NCBI GenBank assembly: GCA_963703165.1
Contig: OY969798.1
Coordinates: forward strand, 4,774,001-4,838,000
Source: JBQTKD01 sp963703165
Lineage (GTDB): Bacteria; Actinomycetota; Actinomycetes; Sporichthyales; Sporichthyaceae
DNA length: 64,000 bases
Direction of reading: 5' to 3'
Below are positions 50,770 to 60,488 of the stretch, in pieces (the first letter of the stretch is position 1; every line of letters begins with the position of its first letter). Position numbers and translations under genes: made by a program. The notes under the pieces are model-generated. The model saw only the letters and a program-made list of their open reading frames with translations. It was not told where the DNA came from and made no database searches.

Positions 50770-53694
50770 GTGTCTCCTCGCGGTGCCGATGGTCGATCGA
50801 CCGGTCGCTCGTCCGTCCCACCGGCAGGCCCGCCCACCGAGCCGGCTCCACCGGAACCGATCGCGGAGATGAGTCCACCGCGCTTGCGGGCCCTCTACGA
50901 GTTGAGCGTGGCGTTGGTGACCACGACCTCCGCCGAGCAGGTTGTCGGGCGCAGCATCGAGGCGATCGCTGCCGAGTTCAGCTGCGCGGGAGCCTGGGCC
51001 GTCGAGGTGGACGCCGTCGCCGACCGGTTGGTTCCTCTCGACGCACTGGGCGCCGGGGTCACCGTGGCGGATGCCCTGCAGGATCACATCTCGCCGCTGA
51101 GCCGGGAGCTGCTGCGCGCCGTGCAGGTGGGCCACCTGCTCTGGGCAGCCCACCCGGAGGAGCTGCGGTCAGTTCTGCCGGCCGCGGCCGACGTCCTGAC
51201 CGAGGTCGGGGCACTCGCCCTCGTGCCACTACGCGCTGCCGGGAACCCCGTTGTCATCGGGGCGCTCGGCCTGCACTTCGATCGTCCGCGAGCTCCCCGA
51301 GCCGGCGAGTTGGCCTTCTTGGTCGCCGCCGGTGAGCTGGCCGGGCAGTCCCTCGCGCGCTCTCGCCTCCGCGACAGCGAGGCGGCAGCCTGGCGCGCAG
51401 CCGCTGCTGCCGCCGACCGTGCTGAACGTGTGGGTGCGTTGGCTGCTGCGCTGGTCGCCGCGCAGAGCCCTGCTGAGGTCACGAGGGTGCTTGCCGCTCA
51501 AGTGCAACAAGCCCTGGACTGCCAGACGTTCTCGCTGCGCGAGGTCGATCCGACCCGGAACGTCGGTCGGGCGCTGTCCATGGGCGGGGACCCGATCGGG
51601 TACCGCGACCGATTCAGCGAAGTGGCGCTGGGCGTGCCCAGCGCGCTCGGTGAGGTGGCGCAGAGCAAGCGCCCCGTGTTCCTGGGCTCGGCCGAGGAGA
51701 ACCGACGGCGGTACGGCATCGACAGTGCCGAGCACTACGAGAGCGCGCGCATCGAGGCGCTGGCCCGCCTACCGTTGCTCGTCGAGGATGAACTGGTCGC
51801 GATCCTGTCGATCGGGTACTGGTCCGCTCGCGAATTCGACGAGTCCGACCGCCTGTTCCTGACGACAGTTGCCGACCTGGCAGCGCAGGCGCTGGGACGT
51901 GCTCTCGGTACCGAGCGGTTGCGCCGCGAGGGGGACCGGGCACAACGGCTCAACGGTCTGGCGGCGGCGCTGGTCGACGCGCACACCTCGGCGGAGGTTT
52001 GCGTAGTGCTGGGGGAGCACGTACGTCATGCGACCTCGTGCGATCTGTCGTCCCTGCGGGAGGTGGACGTCGCCGCCGGCCTCGCCCGGCTGCTTCACCA
52101 GACAGGGTCCGCGATCGATCACCTGGCACGTCAGGCCGAGGTGGGCTTGGACTTCCCCAGCGCCCTCGCCGAGGTGGTGACCACCCAGGCTCCGGTCTTC
52201 CTTTCCTGCGCAGCAGATATCCGGTCACGCTACGGGGTGGCGGCCGCAGAGCACTACGAGGCCAACCGCGTCGAGAGCATGGCCCGTCTCCCGCTGATCG
52301 TCGACGATGAGCTGATCGCGATCCTTACCGTCGCGTACTGGGCGCCGCGTGATTTCGACGACGCGGAGCGACTCTTCCTGACCACGGTGGCCGACCTGGC
52401 GGCGCAGGCCCTCGGTCGGGCCCTGCGTACCGAAAGCCTGCGCGCCGAGGCGCGCCGCCATCGCTTGCTCTCGGCGGCTCAGGCGGCCATCAACCGTCGG
52501 CTCGACCCGACCGACCAGCTGCGAGCGCTCGCCCAATCGGTGGTGCCCGAGCTCGCCGACTTCTCCAGCGTGCACGTGCTCGTCAAGCCCGCCGAACCGG
52601 GCGTCCTGCCGCCTCTACCGGTACTGACCGAGCGAGTGGCCTCGGAGGTCATCGCGGATATCGAGGGTGCCCCCATCCAGAAGGGGATCGCCTGGTACGA
52701 GGGCGACCCGGTCACCGAGACAATCCTTCACGGCAGCGGTCTCACCGATCACATCGCAACACCGCAGATTCCGGAATGGTCCACCCGCACCGGCACCGCC
52801 GGAACGTTCCGCACGGGACTCAATCACCTCGTCCTGGCCCCCGTCATGGTCGAAGGCAGGATCGTGGCGGTCGCCTCCTTCGGCATGTGCAACGACCGGC
52901 CGCCCTGGTCTGCTGCGGATCGAGCGATCATCGAGGAGATCGCACGCTACGCAGCAGTGGCGCTCGAACACGGCTTGTCCTACCAGGCCACCCGGGAGAC
53001 CGCGCTGGTGCTGCAGCAAGCCCTGCTGTCCGCGCCGCCGGCGGTGTCCGGCCTCGAGCTGGCGGGGCGCTACCGGCCGGCGGGTCGGGACAAGATCGGC
53101 GGGGACTGGTTCGACGCGTTCGAGACCGGCCCCGGTCGGGTGGCCCTGGCGGTCGGCGACGTGGTGGGGCACGACATCAACGCCGCAGCCGCGATGGGCC
53201 AACTGCGTGCTGCGTTGCGGGTGCTGGCCCTGGATGAAGGGCTCGACCCGGGCACCGTCCTGCGGCGTCTGGCCGAGGCCAACGGAACATTACGCATGAC
53301 CGAGTTCGCCACCGCCGCCTTCGCTCGACTGACACGCGCTGGTGCGGGGTGGGATCTGACGTGGGCCCTGGCCGGCCATCTCCCGCCGGTCCTCCTTGAG
53401 CCCGGTGGATCGTGCCGACCCCTCGAGCACGCCGGCGGAATCGCACTGGTGCCCGGGCTGGTCGGACCTTTCCAGACTGCACGGTTGCGGCTGAACCCAG
53501 GTTCGACGCTGCTGCTGTACACCGACGGCCTCGTCGAACGGCGGGACGTGCCGATCGACGCCAGCGTTCAGACTCTGTGCCGCCAGGCAGCCGATCTCGG
53601 CGACGCGTCGCTCGACGACCTCTGCGATCACCTCCTCAAGAGCGCCCCCACCAGTGATGACGTCGCCCTGCTCGCCGTCCGGATCGAGGAGTAG
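50770..53694 (+). CDS. multi-GAF SpoIIE-type protein phosphatase
   Basis: The protein of about 974 residues has an N-terminal GAF region, two clearly repeated GAF domains (roughly residues 210-390 and 390-570), a fourth GAF domain and a C-terminal PP2C/SpoIIE phosphatase. Phosphatase motifs are DKIGGDWFDAFETG, AVGDVVGHDINAAAAMGQLR, LLLYTDGLVERRD and SDDVALLAVRIE. The two repeats share RLPLLVEDELVAILSIGYW versus RLPLIVDDELIAILTVAYW and near-identical endings (RLFLTTVADLAAQALGRAL), so one arose by duplication. It should dephosphorylate an anti-sigma antagonist in response to ligands. GTG 50770 or TTG 50755 could be the start. Confidence 0.85.
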   Translation: MSPRGADGRSTGRSSVPPAGPPTEPAPPEPIAEMSPPRLRALYELSVALVTTTSAEQVVGRSIEAIAAEFSCAGAWAVEVDAVADRLVPLDALGAGVTVADALQDHISPLSRELLRAVQVGHLLWAAHPEELRSVLPAAADVLTEVGALALVPLRAAGNPVVIGALGLHFDRPRAPRAGELAFLVAAGELAGQSLARSRLRDSEAAAWRAAAAAADRAERVGALAAALVAAQSPAEVTRVLAAQVQQALDCQTFSLREVDPTRNVGRALSMGGDPIGYRDRFSEVALGVPSALGEVAQSKRPVFLGSAEENRRRYGIDSAEHYESARIEALARLPLLVEDELVAILSIGYWSAREFDESDRLFLTTVADLAAQALGRALGTERLRREGDRAQRLNGLAAALVDAHTSAEVCVVLGEHVRHATSCDLSSLREVDVAAGLARLLHQTGSAIDHLARQAEVGLDFPSALAEVVTTQAPVFLSCAADIRSRYGVAAAEHYEANRVESMARLPLIVDDELIAILTVAYWAPRDFDDAERLFLTTVADLAAQALGRALRTESLRAEARRHRLLSAAQAAINRRLDPTDQLRALAQSVVPELADFSSVHVLVKPAEPGVLPPLPVLTERVASEVIADIEGAPIQKGIAWYEGDPVTETILHGSGLTDHIATPQIPEWSTRTGTAGTFRTGLNHLVLAPVMVEGRIVAVASFGMCNDRPPWSAADRAIIEEIARYAAVALEHGLSYQATRETALVLQQALLSAPPAVSGLELAGRYRPAGRDKIGGDWFDAFETGPGRVALAVGDVVGHDINAAAAMGQLRAALRVLALDEGLDPGTVLRRLAEANGTLRMTEFATAAFARLTRAGAGWDLTWALAGHLPPVLLEPGGSCRPLEHAGGIALVPGLVGPFQTARLRLNPGSTLLLYTDGLVERRDVPIDASVQTLCRQAADLGDASLDDLCDHLLKSAPTSDDVALLAVRIEE

Positions 53695-54002
53695 GGACTG
53701 CCCAGGCTCCCGTTGACCCGGGCCGCGCGGCCATCACCTCGATCTGATTACCCGTCAGCTGGTCGTGCAGTCTGCAGTCCGAGGGCCTCGTGCACAATGC
53801 GACCGGCCTGACCTCGAGCTCGGCGACCGTGAAGGCGGCCCTGGCCCGGAACGCCGGGTGGACCGTGCGAGCCCGGACGAATGCGGACAGACCGTGCGCG
53901 CATGTGCCCGGAGTGTGCAAATTCCATACGCGGCTCGGACGAAGCGCACGACACTCGGGGGAGCCGGTTGGTTCCGGGTGGCTTCGTCGCGGGGAGGCAG
54001 CA
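53695..54002. other. 308-bp intergenic stretch
   Basis: An open frame continues upstream of the secreted protein, but its codons do not look like a conserved protein. The strong GGGGAGG at 53991-53997 marks the likely start of the next gene. Nothing else is supported. Confidence 0.35.
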
Positions 54003-54932
54003 GTGTCGCGTGGATTGCACGCCTCGGTGAGTTCGCTCGCGGTGGCAGGCCTGGTGGCCGGCGGCTTCTGGGCGTCCCGACCCATCGACTCGACGGCTAC
54101 GCCGACGGCCGCGCAGCCCGCGTCCGCACCGCAGGCCTCGGCCCCTCCCACGGCGGCACCCGAGCCGGAGGCGCCGTCGGCTCCGCCCTCCGCCACGCCG
54201 AGCGCACCGCCCGCGACCGCGCAGCAGTTGCTGGCGACGGCCCTGGAACTGATCCGCAGCGCGAACACCGGCAGCGTCACCTGGACGACCGAGCGGAAGT
54301 CCTCGGGCGCGGTGCAGAAGGTCCGCTTCGTCAGCGAGTACGACCTGGCCGCGGCTCGGTGGTCGGGGAGCGCGACGGTAGATGCGCGCGCCAAGGGCGA
54401 GGAGAAGAACGACCTGACCTTCCGGTACGTCGGCTCCGACAACGCCGTGTACGCCTCGATGGACGGGCTGAGCAAGGGCGAGCGTCGCTGGATGCCGATC
54501 GAGGCCGGCGCCGGTCCGGTGGACGGCACCGGGGGCGCGGCGCTGCTCGACGCACTGGCCGCAGCCGAGATCACGGACGTGCACGAGGGCGAACGCCGCA
54601 TGCTGATCGGTGAGCTGCCGATCAGGCTCGTCACGAAGCTCCTCGGGCTCGACGTCGAACTCGCCAAGGACGGCATCCGCCCGGAGCAGCTCGGCGGCTT
54701 CGCCCGGATCGAGATCGGACTTTCCCGCGACGGCGCTCCGCGCACGATGTCGGTACTCGGATCGACGATCGAGAGCCCGGATCTGCCGGAGACGTGGCGT
54801 GAGCGCGCGGCGAAGGTCGAGTTCAGCGCGCGCTTCAACGATCTGGGCAAGACGAACGCCATCCCCGCCCTGCCGCGCGAATCCGAGATGCTGCCGCTCG
54901 CCGACTCCGACGGAGGCGGTCAGGGAGCGTGA
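54003..54932 (+). CDS. exported protein with Ala/Pro-rich linker, unknown function
   Basis: The 309-residue protein has one N-terminal hydrophobic segment (ASVSSLAVAGLVAGGFWASR) without a lipobox cysteine. A linker rich in Ala, Pro and Thr (about residues 30-70) follows, then a domain of about 210 residues with LLATALELIRSANTGSVTWT and VDGTGGAALLDALAAAEITD that may be LppX/LolA-like. That fold suggestion is weak. The GTG start has an excellent ribosome site. The next gene is convergent. Confidence 0.55.
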   Translation: MSRGLHASVSSLAVAGLVAGGFWASRPIDSTATPTAAQPASAPQASAPPTAAPEPEAPSAPPSATPSAPPATAQQLLATALELIRSANTGSVTWTTERKSSGAVQKVRFVSEYDLAAARWSGSATVDARAKGEEKNDLTFRYVGSDNAVYASMDGLSKGERRWMPIEAGAGPVDGTGGAALLDALAAAEITDVHEGERRMLIGELPIRLVTKLLGLDVELAKDGIRPEQLGGFARIEIGLSRDGAPRTMSVLGSTIESPDLPETWRERAAKVEFSARFNDLGKTNAIPALPRESEMLPLADSDGGGQGA

Positions 54933-54957
54933 AGCTTCCGCTTCTGAAAGGAAGGCG

Positions 54958-55830
54958 TCAGCCGCGCATTGCCCGGGCGAAGGCTCCGAAGACCTCCAAG
55001 GCGCCGGGGTCTGCTTCGGCTTCCGCAGCCAGTTCGCGTCGGCCGGACAACGCCTCGACCACTGCGATGCCGGGCCCGCTCAGCGCGGGCGCCGGTTCCG
55101 GTGAGTCGTGAGGTGGCATCGCGCCGACGTAAGCGGTCTCGCCGGCACGGACGTCGTAGACCCGATCGTCGAGATGAACCACGAAGCGCAGTTCGGTTCC
55201 CTCGGGGAGGCGGCGGCTCACCGAGGCCATCGCGAGGAAGAGGGCATAGGCCTCGACGGCCACCATGGTGGCCGGATCTGACGGGCCGTCGTCGAGTTGC
55301 AGATCGCGCTCGTGCAGCCAGGAGTCCCAGAGCAGGTGCAGGACTGCGAGGCCAGGGGCGTAGCGCATCCCGCCGACCCAGCCCATCGCGGGGGAGCCCT
55401 GCTGCTCAGCGGTCCGCAGGCGCGCCGCGAGGGTCTCGCTGCTCGCGAGCAGCGCCTCGGCGGGTGCGGCGGGCGGGTTCTGTCGTGCGAGCAGCACATG
55501 CTCGTGGGGCGTGACGCGCGGGTCGAATCGTTCGAGCACGCTAGGAGTCCGGTCCGTGCCGTCGAGTGCCGCAGTGGTCCAGCGGTCGGTGTCCAGCAGG
55601 TGCAGGACGACGTCACGGACATCCCAGCGCTCGCATCGGGTGGGGCGTTGCCAATCGGACGCGTCGAGGGCTGAGAGGTGTTCGGCGAGCCGGCTGCGTT
55701 GACGCACCATCAGATCCGTGACGAGCTCGGTCGTCTCGAGGTCGAGGTTCCCGTGCTTACGCTGGTCGAGCGTCGCGTGGAGACGCGTCACGGAGGGTCG
55801 AGGGCCTTCGCTGCGTTGCGGGGTCGGCAC
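54958..55830 (-). CDS. MDMPI/DinB-like mycothiol-dependent enzyme family protein
   Basis: The N-terminal four-helix domain has RQRSRLAEHLSALDASDWQR, TRCERWDVRDVVLHLLDTD and a second histidine in LHLLWDSWLHERDL, the pattern of metal- and mycothiol-dependent maleylpyruvate isomerase relatives. A C-terminal domain follows (ELRFVVHLDDRVYDVRAGET). The reaction is unknown. The GTG at 55830 gives 290 residues; a shorter start at ATG 55710 would remove the ETTELVTDL segment that relatives keep. It is divergent from the MFS gene. Confidence 0.75.
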   Translation of the reverse strand: MPTPQRSEGPRPSVTRLHATLDQRKHGNLDLETTELVTDLMVRQRSRLAEHLSALDASDWQRPTRCERWDVRDVVLHLLDTDRWTTAALDGTDRTPSVLERFDPRVTPHEHVLLARQNPPAAPAEALLASSETLAARLRTAEQQGSPAMGWVGGMRYAPGLAVLHLLWDSWLHERDLQLDDGPSDPATMVAVEAYALFLAMASVSRRLPEGTELRFVVHLDDRVYDVRAGETAYVGAMPPHDSPEPAPALSGPGIAVVEALSGRRELAAEAEADPGALEVFGAFARAMRG

Positions 55831-55886
55831 ACGGACACAATATCGGTCCGTTGCGTGAAGCTACCATGAGTGGGTAGCGTGACGCT

Positions 55887-57549
55887 ATGCACTCCAGCCG
55901 GCAAGCCGCCATCGCCGAGACCCGTCGCCCGTGGGTGGTGCTGGCCGTGGTGTGTCTGTCGGTCTACGTCATCAACCTCGACATCACGATCGTGAACGCG
56001 GCGCTGCCCACGTTGTCCGGCGAACTGGGAGCCACCAACCGCGACCTGCAGTGGATCGTCGACGCCTACAACCTGACGTTCGCAGGCTTCGTGCTCGCGG
56101 CCGGCAGCCTGGCCGACCGGTACGGCCGGCGCGGGGCGCTGGTCGTCGGGCTCTCGATCTTCGGCGTCGCCGCCGCGGTGGGGGCGATGGTCTCGGACGT
56201 GGGTTCGCTGGTGGCGGCGCGTGCGGTGATGGGTGTCGGTGCGGCAGTCATCTTCCCGACGACGCTCTCGATCATCGCGCACACCTTCCCCGATCGGCGC
56301 CTGCGCGCCCGGGCCATCGGGATCTGGGGGGCCATCACGGGCGTCGGGGTCGCGACCGGCCCGTTGACCGGCGGGTTCCTGCTGGAGCACTTCTGGTGGG
56401 GCAGCGTGTTCGCGGTGATGGTGCCGGTCGCCATCGGCGCGGTCGCGTTGACCGTGTGGCTCGTGCCTACCTCTCGCGACCCTGCAACGCCACGGCTGGA
56501 CGTCGCCGGGCAACATGCTGTCGATCGCGATGATCGGCGTCCTCGTCTACGCGGTCATCGAAGCCCCGGTGCACGGCTGGCGCTCGACCTCGACGCTCTC
56601 GCTCGGCGCCGCCGCCACCCTTTTCGCCCTGGCCTTCGTGCTGTGGGAGCGAACGCGTCGCACGCCGATGCTGGACGTTCGGCTCTTCCTCAACATCCGC
56701 TTCTCCACGGCCTGCCTGTCGGTGACCGTGGCCTGGTTCAGCCTCTTCGGGTTCATCATTCTCATCACCCAGTACTTCCAGTACTTCAAGCGGTTCGACC
56801 CATTGACCTACGGCATGGCGCTCGCACCCATCGCCACGAGCATTGCCGTCGGATCGGTCCTCGGCATCCTGCTGGCGATGCGGTTCGGTGGACGGTGGGT
56901 GGTCGCGTCAGGTCTGGGCCTGATGGCGGTGTTCTTCCTCTGGGTGTCGACCGTGTCCTCGAGCACCGACTACTGGCCCACCATCGTCGGGCAGATGATC
57001 GTGGGTGGGCTCGGTCTGGGACTGACCACGGCCCCGGCCACGGAGACGATCATGGACGTCGTCCCGGTGGAGAAGTCCGCGGTCGGCTCCGCGATGAACG
57101 ACGCGACCCGCGAGCTCGGTGGGACGCTCGGTGTCGCGGTGGCAGGCAGCATCTTCGCCTCGGCCTACGCCGCCAACCTCACCGACGCGCAGGCCGCCGC
57201 CTCATTGCCGGCGGAGGCGCTCGCGACGGCCAAGGAATCGGTCGGTGCCGCGCTGGCGATGGGGCTGAGCGATCCCACCGGAGCGCTGAGCGCCGCCGTC
57301 GACAACGCCTTCTACGCCGGGCTGCAACCGGCCTGCCTCATCACCGGCTTCGTGGCGCTGGCGGGCGCCCTTCTCGCGGCCGTGTTCCTGCCGTCAAAGC
57401 GGCGAACTGCCGAAGCGCAAGCCCTTGCTTTCGCGGGTGAAGCCGCCACTGAACACACCAGTGAAGCCTCCTCGGCGGCACATCCGTCGGTACCGGTGGC
57501 CCGTCTGGTTCCCGTGCCGCACGTCCTCGAACACCCGAACGCATTCTGA
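55887..57549 (+). CDS. MFS drug/proton antiporter, DHA2 type (frameshifted)
   Basis: This is a 14-helix exporter of about 553 residues. The N-terminal half has LDITIVNAALPTLSGELGAT, WIVDAYNLTFAGFVLAAGSL, ADRYGRRGALVVGL and GAAVIFPTTLSIIAHTFPDR. After a single shift near 56500, the C-terminal half continues with TPMLDVRLFLNIRFSTACLS and SAMNDATRELGGTLGVAVAG. The substrate cannot be inferred. The neighbouring HxlR regulator and SCP2-like gene may relate to it. Confidence 0.83.
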
Positions 57550-57601
57550 CGAGCCCGGCCCGAAGGCTGTCCACATCATCCGACCACCACGAAGAGAGCC
57601 G

Positions 57602-57715
57602 ATGAACCGCGTCGCATCGATTTCCCTGACGGCTGCCGCGGAGGCCGCGCCGCAGCAGACCACGCGCGTCACGTTCACCATCGTCTGCCCACCGGGCCCG
57701 CCCGCCGGCCGGTGA
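57602..57715 (+). CDS. possible 37-residue peptide
   Basis: A short frame starts with ATG after a good GAAGAGAG site, 52 bp after the exporter. It reads MNRVASISLTAAAEA then a threonine-rich end and CPPGPPAGR. I know no family like it, and composition alone does not prove expression. Confidence 0.25.
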   Translation: MNRVASISLTAAAEAAPQQTTRVTFTIVCPPGPPAGR

Positions 57716-57800
57716 CCCGACTCCGATCGGCGGGCGGCGCTGGTCCCTCCCGGAACGATCTGACGAATAGTCATTACTGCTATTGGAGAACGGATTCGAT

Positions 57801-58193
57801 ATGGCCTACTTCACCGACGCCAGCGAGATCGACATTTACATCGGCGGGATGATGCGCGCCGCAGCCGAGGACCCGGTGACCGGTCCCAAGATCCGAGCCG
57901 CCGACCTCGTCCTGCGGATGCGCTACACCGAGCCGGAGGCGGAGATGACGATCTTCATGAAGGAGACGCCGGAGGTCGTCATGGGAGCGGTAGGCGAGGC
58001 GGACGTGACCATGACGCTGTCGGGCGACATCGCCGACCGGTTCTGGCGCGGCGACTACAACCTGCCCATGGGTCTGGCCAAGGGCCAGGTCAGGGCGAAG
58101 GGGCCGGTGAAGAAGGTGCTGAAGCTGCTTCCGCTCACCAAGGAGATGTTCCCGATGTACCGCGCCGCCGTTGCGGGCAAGGACGCTCCTTAA
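57801..58193 (+). CDS. SCP2 sterol-binding domain protein
   Basis: The 130-residue protein has the SCP2 core: ADLVLRMRYTEPEAEMTIFM, VTMTLSGDIADRFWRGDYNL and PMGLAKGQVRAKGPVKKVLK. It should bind a hydrophobic ligand in the cytoplasm. ATG 57801 is chosen over TTG 57783 because MAYFTDA is the likely N-terminus. Its stop overlaps that of the convergent HxlR gene by four bases. Confidence 0.8.
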   Translation: MAYFTDASEIDIYIGGMMRAAAEDPVTGPKIRAADLVLRMRYTEPEAEMTIFMKETPEVVMGAVGEADVTMTLSGDIADRFWRGDYNLPMGLAKGQVRAKGPVKKVLKLLPLTKEMFPMYRAAVAGKDAP

Positions 58194-58669
58194 CGCAATC
58201 CACCGCCGTGCAGTGGCAGCGCCGCGGGGTTCAGTTCGCTGTCCACCTCGCCGGCGGCCACGTCGTTCCCGCAGTCCACGCACCGGCATACGATCTCGAT
58301 CTCACCGCCACAGTTCCGGTGGAGGAGACGTCGCGGCGGACCCGCCGGGTGCGGGTAGTACTGGTCGCCCCAGCGCATCAGTTGCGCCACCGCGGGCGCC
58401 AGGTCCAGAGTCATCACGGTCGGGTAGTACTCGTAGCGCTCCGGCCGCTCCTGGTAGAGCCGTCGTTCGAGCAGACCGTGCTCGACGAGCTTTCGTAGCC
58501 TGCTGGCCAGAACCGTACGCGTCACGCCTGCGACGCTCACGCTCAGTTCGTCGAAGCGACGTGTGCCGAAGAAGACGTCGCGAAGGATGAGCAGTGTCCA
58601 TCGTTCGCCGACCACCTCGAGGGCGCGCGCGACCGAGCACGCCTGGTCGGGGTATTCGCTGTCCAGCAC
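58190..58669 (-). CDS. HxlR-family transcriptional regulator
   Basis: The 159-residue winged-helix protein has CSVARALEVVGERWTLLILR, DVFFGTRRFDELSVSVAGVT and LRKLVEHGLLERRLYQERPE, the complete HxlR pattern. A C-terminal extension with four cysteines (CGGEIEIVCRCVDCGNDV) may form a small zinc site. It starts at a GTG preceded by GAGGAG. Such regulators often sense reactive or phenolic compounds. Confidence 0.88.
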   Translation of the reverse strand: MLDSEYPDQACSVARALEVVGERWTLLILRDVFFGTRRFDELSVSVAGVTRTVLASRLRKLVEHGLLERRLYQERPERYEYYPTVMTLDLAPAVAQLMRWGDQYYPHPAGPPRRLLHRNCGGEIEIVCRCVDCGNDVAAGEVDSELNPAALPLHGGGLR

Positions 58670-59259
58670 CTCCTCAGCCTACGCGAGACGGTCGTGTGAA
58701 GCGACCCACCTCCGCCACTCCATTCCCATGGCCGGCCGCCCTGACGCCGCGACCGGCACTGACCCGAAGCAGCTTCGATCCCCTCTCAGGAGCATCGGAT
58801 TCGGGTCGGGAGCTCACCGTTCGCGGCGGCGTCGACCCTGACCGACCGCGGCATCCTCTCGGTGCGTGGCGCACGCCACGCCCAGCCCAGCTCGTTCCGT
58901 TGTTCGCAGAGTGGCTGTTCCGGTTCGGTACGTGGCCTTCAAGGCCCGGAGGGTGCAGTATCTGACGTGAAATCAGTTTCGTGGCTCGGCGGCTGTGGAC
59001 GGGCGACTGTGTTCACCGACCCCGCCGGATTCGACCTGGGTCTGCACATCGTCCGGGCCGACCACGGAGCAGAGGCAGCAGCCGAATCGCGCGCTGGGGA
59101 GTCATCGCCCCCTTTCGGCGACCACCGCGATGCCGAGCGGTACGTCCGACGGCGCGCTACAGCGATAGGCACGCCCCACCGAAAGACTGCTGCTCGCAGC
59201 AGCGCTGCCGTGAGCAGCGCGGCCTGTCCCCGGCGGCAAATGACGTTCACGCTGACCTC
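58670..59259. other. 590-bp stretch without a confident gene
   Basis: Between the HxlR start and the ClpP start I see no supported gene. It must contain the promoters of both. A GC-rich inverted stretch, TGCGTGGCGCACGCC, lies near 58863. Confidence 0.35.
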
Positions 59260-59880
59260 ATGGACGAAGAGACGCGAACCCCCGGCCACCGGCTGGACGA
59301 AGAGATCTACCAACGGCTGTTCGAACGCCGCACCCTGTTGCTCGGTGAACCGCTGGAGCACTGGAACAGCAACCGCCTCTGCACCGGGCTGATCCTCCTG
59401 TCGGCGGAGGATCCCGGCGCCGACATCCGCCTGCTGATCAACTCCCCGGGCGGTTCGGTGCCCGGGATGCTCGCCATCCGCGACTGCATGCGGGCGATCC
59501 CCAACGACGTCGTGACAGTGAACCTCGGCATGGCCTACAGCGCCGGGCAGTTCCTGCTCAGCGCCGGAACGCGTGGCAAGCGCTACACGGCCGCGCACTC
59601 GAAAGTGCTGCTGCACCAGGGATCGGCCGGCATCGGCGGCACCGCCATGGACATCGCGATCCAGGCCGACGACCTGCGTCGCACGCGGGACACCGTCCTG
59701 GGGCTGATCGCGCAGGACACAGGTCAGGACGTCGCCGACGTCGAACGGGACTCACTGCGCGACCGGTGGTTCAGCGCCGAGGAAGCCTTGGAGTACGGGT
59801 TCGTCGATCACATCGTGGAGGTGGGCGACCAGATCCTGCCGGGCGCACGCCGTCCCGTCGGACTGGGGGCACACCGATGA
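59260..59880 (+). CDS. clpP3: ClpP-family peptidase, catalytically complete paralogue
   Basis: The 206-residue subunit has the serine in LGMAYSAGQFLLSAGT, the histidine in KVLLHQGSAG and the aspartate in LRDRWFSAEEALEYG, so the triad is present. The head segment SPGGSVPGMLAIRDCM is typical. It overlaps the next ClpP gene by ATGA. A pair of paralogues beside a PopR-like regulator matches the clpP3-clpP4-popR arrangement of Streptomyces; names are used by analogy. Confidence 0.85.
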   Translation: MDEETRTPGHRLDEEIYQRLFERRTLLLGEPLEHWNSNRLCTGLILLSAEDPGADIRLLINSPGGSVPGMLAIRDCMRAIPNDVVTVNLGMAYSAGQFLLSAGTRGKRYTAAHSKVLLHQGSAGIGGTAMDIAIQADDLRRTRDTVLGLIAQDTGQDVADVERDSLRDRWFSAEEALEYGFVDHIVEVGDQILPGARRPVGLGAHR

Positions 59881-60488
59881 GCAGTTACACGATCCCGTAC
59901 GTCACCACGCGGACGAACCAGGGCGAGCGGACGGTGGACGTCTACAGCAGGCTGCTGGCCGAGCGCGTGATCTACCTGGGCACCGCCATCGACGACGGGG
60001 TGGCCAACGCCGTGATCGCGCAACTGATCCACCTCGAGTCGGAAAACCCCGACGCGCCCATCAACCTCTACATCAACTCGGCGGGCGGGGACATCGCGGC
60101 GACGCTCGCGATCTACGACGCGATGCAGTTCATCCGCCCCGCCGTGGAGACCACCTGCGTCGGGCAGGCCGCCGCGACCGCCGCGGTGCTCCTGGCCGGG
60201 GGAGCGGCCGGGCGACGGCAGATCCTGCGCCACGGGCGGGTGGTGATCCACGCTCCGGCCGCGCAGGGTCGCGGCACGATTCCCGACCTGATCCTGGAGT
60301 CGGACGAGATCGAACGGGTCCGCACCGTCCTGGAGACGATCCTCGCCGCGCACACCGGAAGGACGCCGGAGCAGGTGCGCCACGACACCGAACGGGACCT
60401 GATTCTCACCGCGTCCGGCGCGCTGGACTACGGCGTCGTCGACACGGTGCTGACCACCCGCGACGCACCGACACCGCTAAGCGGCTAG
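59877..60488 (+). CDS. clpP4: ClpP-family subunit lacking the catalytic serine
   Basis: The 203-residue ClpP-like protein has NLYINSAGGDIAATLAIYDA and keeps the histidine (RVVIHAPAAQG) and aspartate (TERDLILTASGALDYG). The nucleophile segment reads VGQAAATAAVLLAGG where active ClpPs have GQAASMGA, so the serine is alanine. It should be a structural or regulatory ring partner of the preceding subunit. The last 12 bases overlap the convergent regulator gene. Confidence 0.85.
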   Translation: MSSYTIPYVTTRTNQGERTVDVYSRLLAERVIYLGTAIDDGVANAVIAQLIHLESENPDAPINLYINSAGGDIAATLAIYDAMQFIRPAVETTCVGQAAATAAVLLAGGAAGRRQILRHGRVVIHAPAAQGRGTIPDLILESDEIERVRTVLETILAAHTGRTPEQVRHDTERDLILTASGALDYGVVDTVLTTRDAPTPLSG

